From: Bacillota bacterium
GTDB lineage: Bacteria > Bacillota_C > Negativicutes > JAEYSJ01
Reading direction: 5' to 3'
DNA: 8,254 nt
NCBI GenBank assembly: GCA_023434855.1
Contig: JAEYSJ010000310.1
Coordinates: 1 to 8,254, forward strand
The notes below the pieces were generated by a model, which saw only the letters and a list, made by a program, of their open reading frames with translations, was not told where the DNA came from and did no database searches. Position numbers and translations under genes: made by a program. Each line of letters starts with the position of its first letter. The stretch's first letter is position 1. Below are positions 1-5,468 of the stretch, piece after piece.

Positions 1-311
1 ATACAGCTGATAACGGGATCGAAGTATTTAAAACTACTGCTGAAGTTGTAATCCAAAGCATAACTGATATTTGCAAAGCCAAAAAGGACTTAGAGGAACA
101 AGAAAAAGACCTTAAATACCAACTTAAAGATGCTATGGAGCGGCATGATATCAAGTCATTCAATAATGATGTATTAAAAATTACTTATATTGCAGCTACC
201 AAAGCCGTTACAGTGGATTCTAAGAAACTCAAAGCACAATACCCGCAAATAGCGGCTGAATGCTCCAAAATCTCCCCAAAAGCAGCATATGTGAAAGTCG
301 AGTTGCAATAA
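1..311 (+). CDS. Conserved small phage protein, 5'-truncated (helical, possibly Gp157-like)
   Basis: The reading frame is open from the window edge (first full codon at position 3) to TAA at 309-311, giving 102 visible residues. The N-terminal visible half is rich in Lys, Glu and Asp and looks like a helix or coiled coil (KAKKDLEEQEKDLKYQLKDA). The second half has the pattern KSFNNDVLKITYIAATKAVTVDSKKLK, then a short C-terminal strand ending in VKVELQ. That layout (helix, a strand pair beginning with F.ND.LKITY, VDSKKLK) is common in small proteins just upstream of phage VRR-NUC and Sak4 genes. Such proteins are often annotated as Gp157-like or as hypothetical; the precise family is uncertain and no catalytic motif is visible. 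The stop overlaps the next start by one base (TAATG), which suggests coupled translation. The true start lies outside the window. Confidence 0.8.
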   Translation, partial: TADNGIEVFKTTAEVVIQSITDICKAKKDLEEQEKDLKYQLKDAMERHDIKSFNNDVLKITYIAATKAVTVDSKKLKAQYPQIAAECSKISPKAAYVKVELQ

Positions 312-724
312 TGGCTGCTGAAAAACAATTTGAAAACAAAGTTAAAAGGTTTCTTTGCTCAGTGGGTGTTTATCCCGCTGGAACTCCAAAATCAAAAATG
401 CCCGTAAAATGCCAAGGATGGTTTACAAAAATTTGGGGCGGTGGGTTTCAAAAATCAGGTATACCGGATTTAATTTGCTGCGTTAACGGCATATTCATTG
501 CTCCTGAATTAAAAGCGTCAGACGGAAGCGCCTCTGATCTTCAAAAATTAAATGTTTCAGTAATCAATGAATCTGGTGGTATTGGAATTGTTTTATACCC
601 TGATGGCTTTGATAACTTTAAAAAATTGATCCTGGGGGTGATAGATTGCAATTCTCACATAGCCGCGTTGAATGCTCTGAAAAATGCCCATTCAAGTACA
701 AAATGCGCTATCTGGACAAAGTAA
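311..724 (+). CDS. VRR-NUC-type PD-(D/E)XK endonuclease
   Basis: This 137-aa protein has the core of a VRR-NUC / Holliday-junction-resolvase-like nuclease. It shows an N-terminal helix with Glu8 (EKQFENKVKRFL), the acidic residue of SGIPDL (Asp53), the E-x-K pair of APELKAS (Glu66, Lys68), and a downstream Gln78 followed by a GGIGIVLYP strand. Members of the family act on branched or structured DNA during phage replication and recombination. ATG 311 is chosen because it overlaps the previous stop and begins the conserved fold. An in-frame ATG at 260 would add 17 residues read out of the upstream gene and has no ribosome site. The fold is complete by about residue 105. The last 26 codons (646-724) overlap the start of the next gene in another frame, so that tail is probably not functionally constrained. 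Substrate preference cannot be read from the sequence. Confidence 0.85.
   Translation: MAAEKQFENKVKRFLCSVGVYPAGTPKSKMPVKCQGWFTKIWGGGFQKSGIPDLICCVNGIFIAPELKASDGSASDLQKLNVSVINESGGIGIVLYPDGFDNFKKLILGVIDCNSHIAALNALKNAHSSTKCAIWTK
634..640 (+). promoter_or_regulatory. Ribosome binding site fixing the TTG start at 646
   Basis: GGGGGTG followed by AT lies six bases before TTG 646 and matches the GGTGAT part of the 16S complement. A stop codon (TAA 619-621) blocks this frame upstream and no ATG or GTG is available before the conserved N-terminus, so TTG must be the start. Confidence 0.7.
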
Positions 725-2322
725 AGGCTTTGCCGTGGACCCCAAAAGGACCGGACGTATATGGAGCAACTAACTCCTTAATTATTGGTCAAGCCCTTCA
801 TACCGGTATTGAAAAAGACACTACAACGGCCATTAAAGAATACTTTGCCAGTTATCCGGTTATTACGGATCATCACATTGATGAAGCAATGAAGCTTGAA
901 TATTTGTTGCCGAAGGTCAAAGAAGTCCTCCCTGCCGGTCAATATGAAGTACAGATAATGACTAGTGATTATATCGGTTTTATTGACCTTCTTTCATCAA
1001 ATGGCGATTCAACATATGACATTTACGATTTCAAGTATTCAAACAATGTGAAAAACTATCTCCATAGTCAGCAGCTACACTTGTACAAATACTTTTATGA
1101 GAAAATGACTGGTAAAAAAATTAGAAACCTATATTTCGTATTTGTTCCAAAGGTTCAGATTAAACAAAAGAAAACTGAAGACCTGCGCCAGTACCGGGAA
1201 CGTATCAAATCTGAACTAGAAAAAGCTGAATTGAAAATTGTTCCAATTGAGTTTGATGTATCAAAAGTAATTGATTTCATGACCGGTGTAAAACGTTGCT
1301 TAGAGTTAAAAGAATTTAGTAAGAAACCGAATTTCTTATGTGACTGGTGCGAGTACCAAGAATTTTGTGAAAAGGGATGGGATTATATGTTATTACCTGA
1401 AAACAAGAGAAGAAATGTTGATACGATTGAGAAAAAGGTTGTTTGGTTGTATGGTGCGCCATTCAGTGGTAAGACCTATCTTGCAAATCAATTTCCTGAT
1501 CCGTTAATGCTCAATACTGACGGCAATATCCGCTTTGTTGATTCTCCATACATTGCCATTAAAGACATTGTTAGAGTGGAAGGACGCATAACCAAAAAGA
1601 CTCTTGCCTGGGAAGTTCTGAAAGATGCCATTGCCGAGTTGGAAAAAAAGCAAAATGATTTTAAAACCATTGTCGTTGACTTGCTGGAAGACACTTATGA
1701 ACATTGCCGAGTTTACATGTATGGTCAAATGGGCATCACGCATGAATCTGATGATAGTTTCCGGGCATGGGATAAGGTTAGAAGCGAATTTCTAAATACG
1801 CTAAAGAGGCTTATGAATTTGGATTATGAAAACATCATCCTCATTAGCCACGAAGACACCTCAAAGGATATTACCAAAAAGGGCGGGGACAAGGTCACTT
1901 CCATCAAGCCCAACATTAATGATAAATGCGCCAATAAAGTCGCAGGTATGGTTGATATTGTCGCAAGGGTTATTGCTGATGGTGACGTTAGAACCCTTAG
2001 TTTTAAGACGAATGAGGTTATATTTGGTGGTGGCCGGTTAATGGTAGCAGCCAAAGAAATTCCCCTCAACTATGATGAGTTGATCAGAGTTTATGAGGAA
2101 GTGAATTCCTCTAAGAAAGAAAAAGCACCGGTTCAAGCTGCTCCAGCACAAAGAAGTCGTAAAAGGGCTGAAGCGGCACCAGAGCAGAAGGAGCAAACTG
2201 AACCTGTTACCAGTGTTTCGGTACCTATTGAAGTGAAAGAAGCTGTACCAGTTGAAGCTGAAGTTGTGAGTGAACCTCCTGCGGAAGCTGCCCCTAGAAG
2301 AACTCGGAGAACTAGAGCGTAA
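646..2322 (+). CDS. Fused Cas4-like 4Fe-4S nuclease and Sak4-like RecA-fold ATPase
   Basis: A 558-aa protein with two phage recombination domains. Residues 1-245 form a Cas4/RecB-type PD-(D/E)XK nuclease: His52 (GQALH), Asp114 (GFIDLL), Asp128 and Lys130 (YDFKY), and a Q-x3-Y motif at Gln143-Tyr147. N-terminal Cys10/Cys14 and a C-terminal CxxCx5C (Cys232, Cys235, Cys241) are placed as in iron-sulfur Cas4/AddB enzymes. Residues 263-487 form a Sak4-like NTPase: Walker A GAPFSGKT (270-277), Walker B TIVVD (Asp345) and an IILISHED strand. Sak4 proteins are RecA/Rad51-related phage recombinases; Cas4-like partners resect DNA ends. Residues 488-558 are a Pro/Ala/Glu-rich tail ending in RRTRRTRA, probably disordered and nucleic-acid binding. 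The start is TTG 646, overlapping the previous gene by 79 bases. The two domains are usually separate neighbouring genes, so the fusion is unusual. An internal ATG at 1387 could yield the ATPase alone. Confidence 0.88.
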   Translation: MQFSHSRVECSEKCPFKYKMRYLDKVKALPWTPKGPDVYGATNSLIIGQALHTGIEKDTTTAIKEYFASYPVITDHHIDEAMKLEYLLPKVKEVLPAGQYEVQIMTSDYIGFIDLLSSNGDSTYDIYDFKYSNNVKNYLHSQQLHLYKYFYEKMTGKKIRNLYFVFVPKVQIKQKKTEDLRQYRERIKSELEKAELKIVPIEFDVSKVIDFMTGVKRCLELKEFSKKPNFLCDWCEYQEFCEKGWDYMLLPENKRRNVDTIEKKVVWLYGAPFSGKTYLANQFPDPLMLNTDGNIRFVDSPYIAIKDIVRVEGRITKKTLAWEVLKDAIAELEKKQNDFKTIVVDLLEDTYEHCRVYMYGQMGITHESDDSFRAWDKVRSEFLNTLKRLMNLDYENIILISHEDTSKDITKKGGDKVTSIKPNINDKCANKVAGMVDIVARVIADGDVRTLSFKTNEVIFGGGRLMVAAKEIPLNYDELIRVYEEVNSSKKEKAPVQAAPAQRSRKRAEAAPEQKEQTEPVTSVSVPIEVKEAVPVEAEVVSEPPAEAAPRRTRRTRA

Positions 2323-2350
2323 AAATATTTCGTGGAGAGGATGAAGAAAA

Positions 2351-2821
2351 ATGGCTAGAAAAAGAAAAACACCTAAAACCCCTGCAGGTCCGAAGTTTGA
2401 ATATGCGCCTGAATCAGTTTTGATTCTTGCTGCTAGAATGATAGACCAATATCATAACCGCCTGTCTGAAGCTAAAATTTCTTATGTCATGCGGAATGGA
2501 ACTTGGAAAAAGAAAGGTGATACCGTTGACGCTGATGTTTCCGTGATCAGTGCAGCTAACCGGTTTGAATTGGATAAGCAGTTCAGAATTACAATTAATG
2601 CTGATATTTGGCTCAATGCTGATGATAAAACCAAGGCCTATATTTTGGACAAGCAACTTTCCCGGTGCGCGAAGGAAGAAACAACTAATGGTGATGTTAA
2701 ATGGTCCACTCGCGATTATTATTTAAAGGAATTTCCTTCGCTGATTGAGCGTCACGGCTTTATAACAGAAGAATTACGACAATTAGATCAAGTTATGAAA
2801 CATACTGCAGGGGGTAAATAA
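2351..2821 (+). CDS. Phage putative-metallopeptidase family protein lacking the zinc motif
   Basis: A 156-aa protein with a basic N-terminus (MARKRKTPKT). The body resembles the phage putative metallopeptidase (SprT-like) family: YHNRLSEAKISYVMRNGTWK, KKGDTVDADVS, a hydrophobic strand FRITINADIW, the segment AYILDKQLSRC, and EEFxxxIERHGF-type C-terminal sequence (here KEFPSLIERHGF). Family members carry a DHELCH-like HExxH motif at the position of DKQLSR; here Lys101, Gln102 and Arg105 replace His, Glu and His. The later His that normally precedes the VEEF-like segment appears to be Tyr. The frame and flanking conserved sequence are intact, so it reads as an inactive but maintained pseudo-enzyme, perhaps a binding protein. 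A GGAGAGG site (2334-2340) lies 10 bases before ATG 2351. The family assignment is from remembered motif patterns and the inactivity is an inference. Confidence 0.72.
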   Translation: MARKRKTPKTPAGPKFEYAPESVLILAARMIDQYHNRLSEAKISYVMRNGTWKKKGDTVDADVSVISAANRFELDKQFRITINADIWLNADDKTKAYILDKQLSRCAKEETTNGDVKWSTRDYYLKEFPSLIERHGFITEELRQLDQVMKHTAGGK

Positions 2822-2822
2822 A

Positions 2823-3275
2823 ATGGCTATAGATTTTTCAAAGTTTGATAAGGCGATTGACACCGAGGGATTAAAAAAAGACGTTGCTGAAGCTGCTGAA
2901 GGCAACGGAGGCACTAGAAAAGAAGTTCCTCACGGAACATATGAGGTCAAGATTGAAAAACTTGAACTTGGTGAAAGCAAAAAAGGCGATCCAATGTTTG
3001 TCTGCTGGATGCGAATCCTCAATCATCCTGAATATGCAAAATCAATGTTGTTTATGTATCAGGTCATTACTCAGGGGTTCCAAATTCATATTGCAAATGA
3101 ATTTTTACGCAGTTTGGATTCAGGAATTGAAATTGAATTTCAGTCATACGCCCAATACGCACAGCTGCTAATGGATGTAGCTGAAGCCATTGACGGAGAG
3201 CTAGAATATGCAGTCGAATATGGAGAAAACAAAGGTTTTAGTACTTTCAAAATCAATGAAGTATTTGACGCTTAA
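2823..3275 (+). CDS. DUF669 phage protein, probable ssDNA-binding protein
   Basis: A 150-aa protein of the DUF669 type. Visible landmarks are an N-terminal short segment (MAIDFSKFDKAID), a charged linker, then the strand pattern VPHGTYEVKIEKLELGESKKGDPMFVCWMRIL typical of this family, followed by a helical-to-strand C-terminal half that closes with GFSTFKINEVFDA. DUF669 proteins sit beside Sak4 ATPases and polymerases in phage replication modules and are thought to act as single-strand DNA binding proteins with an OB-like fold. The ssDNA-binding role here is inferred from family and context, not from a catalytic motif. Its ATG lies one base after the stop of the previous gene, with GGGGG at 2810-2814 as ribosome site, so it is co-translated with it. 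A strong hairpin follows 11 bases after its stop. Confidence 0.8.
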   Translation: MAIDFSKFDKAIDTEGLKKDVAEAAEGNGGTRKEVPHGTYEVKIEKLELGESKKGDPMFVCWMRILNHPEYAKSMLFMYQVITQGFQIHIANEFLRSLDSGIEIEFQSYAQYAQLLMDVAEAIDGELEYAVEYGENKGFSTFKINEVFDA

Positions 3276-3285
3276 CTGACTGCTG

Positions 3286-3315
3286 TAAAGGGATGTTGAA
3301 ATATACATCCCTTTA
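3286..3315 (+). terminator. Hairpin between the recombination and polymerase genes, terminator or attenuator
   Basis: TAAAGGGATGT (3286-3296) pairs perfectly with ACATCCCTTTA (3305-3315) around an 8-base loop, an 11-bp stem. It is followed by TTTTAAACATTTT, a broken T-rich tract rather than a clean run. It lies in the 69-base gap between the DUF669 gene and the polymerase start. A partial terminator that lowers polymerase expression, or an RNA stability element, fits. Full termination would be odd because no clear promoter is visible before the polymerase gene. Confidence 0.6.
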
Positions 3316-3328
3316 TTTTAAACATTTT

Positions 3329-3340
3329 GGAGGGAGGGAA
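3329..3340 (+). promoter_or_regulatory. Strong ribosome binding site of the polymerase gene
   Basis: GGAGGGAGGGAA lies just before ATG 3345 and decides the start. A TTG at 3327 in the same frame overlaps this purine tract and would add only MEGGKF, so it is not used. Confidence 0.75.
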
Positions 3341-3344
3341 ATTC

Positions 3345-5102
3345 ATGCTTTTCTATGACTTTGAAGTTTTCAAATATGATTGGTTAGTTGTAATAATTGA
3401 CGTGATCAATAAACGCGAACATGTTGTTGTGAACGATCCCGACATGCTTCAGTCAATATATGAAGCCAACAAGAAGAATATTTGGGTTGGTTATAACAGC
3501 CGCCATTATGACCAATGGATTTTAAGAGCAATTCTTTGTGGGTTTAATCCAAAAGAATTAAATGATCACATTATTATTAAGAATAAACCGGCTTATCAAT
3601 ATTCAAGTCTTTTAAATAAAATTTCACTTAATAACTTTGATGTAATGACTGTTCAAACCGGTCTGAAGTCTTTAGAAGGCTTCATGGGCAATGATATTAA
3701 AGAATCCAGTGTACCCTTCAACATTGATCGAAAGTTGACGCTTGAAGAGATTGAGGAAACAGTTAAATATTGCCGCCATGATGTAGAGCAGACCCTAGAT
3801 GTATTCATACAGCGGAAGGATGAATTTGACGCGCATATGGGATTAGTAAGATTGGCGTGTAATGGTAATCCTCTTGACTTATCCCTAATATCAAAAACTA
3901 AGGTTCAATTATCAGCCCATATACTTGATGCCCGTAAACCGCTAAATTCAAGGGATGATGAGTTTGAAATATCATTCCCGCCAACGATGCAAATTGAAAA
4001 ATACCGGGATGTTGTTAGGTGGTATGAAAACCCGCTAAACCGCGACTATGAAAAGGTCCTTAATATTGCTATTGCCGGTGTGCCGCATGTGTTCGCCTGG
4101 GGTGGCATTCATGGGGCGATACCTCAATATTCAGGTGAAGGTATTTTTCTAAATGTTGACGTTGCCAGTTATTACCCTACGCTAATGATTGAATACGGGT
4201 TTGGCAGCCGCAATATGTCAAACCCGGATAAATACAAAGAAATCTATCACCAGCGTCTAAAATATAAGGCTGAGAAAAACCCTTTAGCTAATCCTTTAAA
4301 GATCGTTTTAAACGGTACTTACGGCGCCATGAAGGACAAAAACAACAACCTATATGATCCCAGACAGGCCAATAATGTCTGCGTAGGTGGTCAATTGCTT
4401 CTGTTAGACCTGATTGAAAAACTCGAGCCGCATTGCCAAATCATTCAATCAAATACTGACGGTATCCTGGTTAAACTCAATAGTATTGATGATTATGATT
4501 TGATCGATGATATTGCCTATGAGTGGGAATGTCGTACCAGGATGCAGCTTGAATTTGACCTATATCAAAAGATATTCCAAAAGGACGTTAATAACTATGT
4601 GATTGTTGACTTTGACGGTAAATACAAGAGCAAGGGCGCATATGTGAAAGAATTAAGCGATCTTGACTATGATTTACCAATACTTAATGAAGCGGTCATA
4701 AATTACATGGTTAAGCGTATACCGGTTGAAGAGACAATCAGCAATTGCAATCGAATCAAAGAATTTCAAAAAATCGTTAAAGTTAGTAGTAAATATTCGC
4801 ATGCTTTATATAATCCAACCATAACAGAAGAGAAGATCAATGGTAAAAAAGTTAAAGTCTTTACCGGCGGCCAGGTTCAAAAAGATAAATGCTTTAGGGT
4901 ATTTGCGTCTAGGAATGCTGCTGATGGTGGACTGTTTAAAGTTAAAAATAAAGAAAAGAACCCTGAGAAATTCGCCAATACTCCTGATTCTTGTTTCATT
5001 GTTAATGATAATGTGAACGGGAAATCAATTTCACGACGGTTAGACAAAAAGTGGTATATGGACTTAGCAACTAAGCGACTGCGTGATTTTGGGGTGATCT
5101 AA
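3345..5102 (+). CDS. Family B DNA polymerase with 3'-5' exonuclease
   Basis: A 585-aa replicative polymerase. Exonuclease motifs are all present: Exo I Asp5/Glu7 (YDFEVF), Exo II NSRHYD (Asn51, Asp56), Exo III YCRHD (Tyr142, Asp146). A GG-containing linker (WGGIHGA, 252-258) precedes polymerase motif A VDVASYYPTL (Asp272), motif B KIVLNGTYG (Lys319, Tyr326, Gly327), motif C SNTDGI (Asp372), and a KSKGAY segment (428-433) in the place of the KxY motif. It is compact compared with cellular family B enzymes. Only about 40 residues separate motif A from motif B, so the protein-priming TPR2 insertion seen in phi29-type enzymes is absent. Motif C has Asn where DTD-type enzymes have the first Asp, while the metal-binding second Asp is retained. 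It would copy the phage genome using primers from the PrimPol encoded downstream. Its stop at 5100-5102 directly abuts the next start. Confidence 0.9.
   Translation: MLFYDFEVFKYDWLVVIIDVINKREHVVVNDPDMLQSIYEANKKNIWVGYNSRHYDQWILRAILCGFNPKELNDHIIIKNKPAYQYSSLLNKISLNNFDVMTVQTGLKSLEGFMGNDIKESSVPFNIDRKLTLEEIEETVKYCRHDVEQTLDVFIQRKDEFDAHMGLVRLACNGNPLDLSLISKTKVQLSAHILDARKPLNSRDDEFEISFPPTMQIEKYRDVVRWYENPLNRDYEKVLNIAIAGVPHVFAWGGIHGAIPQYSGEGIFLNVDVASYYPTLMIEYGFGSRNMSNPDKYKEIYHQRLKYKAEKNPLANPLKIVLNGTYGAMKDKNNNLYDPRQANNVCVGGQLLLLDLIEKLEPHCQIIQSNTDGILVKLNSIDDYDLIDDIAYEWECRTRMQLEFDLYQKIFQKDVNNYVIVDFDGKYKSKGAYVKELSDLDYDLPILNEAVINYMVKRIPVEETISNCNRIKEFQKIVKVSSKYSHALYNPTITEEKINGKKVKVFTGGQVQKDKCFRVFASRNAADGGLFKVKNKEKNPEKFANTPDSCFIVNDNVNGKSISRRLDKKWYMDLATKRLRDFGVI
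5091..5098 (+). promoter_or_regulatory. Extended ribosome binding site for the TTG start at 5103
   Basis: GGGGTGAT sits inside the last codons of the polymerase gene, four bases before TTG 5103, and continues with C to match GGTGATC of the 16S complement. The same GGGGTGAT core precedes the other + strand TTG-start gene at 646. Confidence 0.65.
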
Positions 5103-5468
5103 TTGGTTGTTATATGTCACTATTGCAGGGAACCAGCTCAATTTGTTGATAGCTCTTGTGTATACGGGAAAAGTTACGGCATGATCTATTTATGCAAGGG
5201 GTGTGATGCTTATGTTGGAGTACATAAAGGAACCAGCAAACCCCTCGGAATTCTGGCAAATGCTGAACTAAGAAGTTGGAAGAAAAGAGCGCACTTTTAT
5301 TTTGACCAGATTTGGAAATCAAAAATAATGACAAGAAGTCAGGCTTACAAATGGCTGTCTGAGCAGCTATGTAAAGATTCTAAAGAAACACATATAGGTA
5401 TGTTTGATGTACCTGACTGTAAAAAAGTTGTCGATGTAGTTTTTAAATTTTGGAGAGAAAAGTTATGA
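5103..5468 (+). CDS. DUF3268-type zinc-finger protein
   Basis: A 121-aa protein with the features of the zinc-finger-containing DUF3268 family. Two CxxC pairs, Cys5/Cys8 (CHYC) and Cys31/Cys34 (CKGC), should bind one zinc. The signature after them, YGKSYGMIYLCKGCDAYVGV, then HKGTSKPLGILANAELRSWKKRAH, is highly conserved in the family. The C-terminal half contains TRSQAYKWLSEQL and HIGMFDVPDCKKVV, also family-typical. Its biochemical role is not known; zinc ribbon plus basic helix suggests nucleic-acid or protein contact. It starts at TTG directly after the polymerase stop, with no other start codon available before the first CxxC. Its TGA overlaps the primase ATG (ATGA at 5465-5468), so it is translationally coupled on both sides. 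That position suggests a replisome accessory role, which is an inference. Confidence 0.85.
   Translation: MVVICHYCREPAQFVDSSCVYGKSYGMIYLCKGCDAYVGVHKGTSKPLGILANAELRSWKKRAHFYFDQIWKSKIMTRSQAYKWLSEQLCKDSKETHIGMFDVPDCKKVVDVVFKFWREKL

Noticed and set aside
260..310. Upstream ATG extending the VRR-NUC protein by 17 residues
   Set aside because: The added residues are read out of frame from the preceding gene, there is no ribosome site, and ATG 311 overlaps the upstream stop and begins the conserved fold.
679..685. GAAAAAT as a -1 frameshift site joining VRR-NUC to the Cas4-like frame
   Set aside because: The direction of shift would fit, but the heptamer is not a proper X XXY YYZ slippery site, no stimulatory structure is evident, and a good ribosome site and TTG start explain expression of the second gene.
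646..1380. CRISPR-associated cas4
   Set aside because: The nuclease is Cas4-like, but there is no repeat-spacer array or other cas gene, and phages commonly encode such nucleases for recombination.
1488..2069. Open frames on both strands inside the nuclease-ATPase gene
   Set aside because: They lie wholly within a gene with clear domains, show low-complexity composition and no recognisable motif; they are shadows.
3327..3344. TTG 3327 as polymerase start
   Set aside because: It lies in the ribosome site itself; ATG 3345 directly begins the Exo I strand.
5450..5464. TTG 5450 as primase-helicase start
   Set aside because: It overlaps GGAGAG, which serves ATG 5465, and ATG 5465 forms the ATGA overlap with the previous stop.
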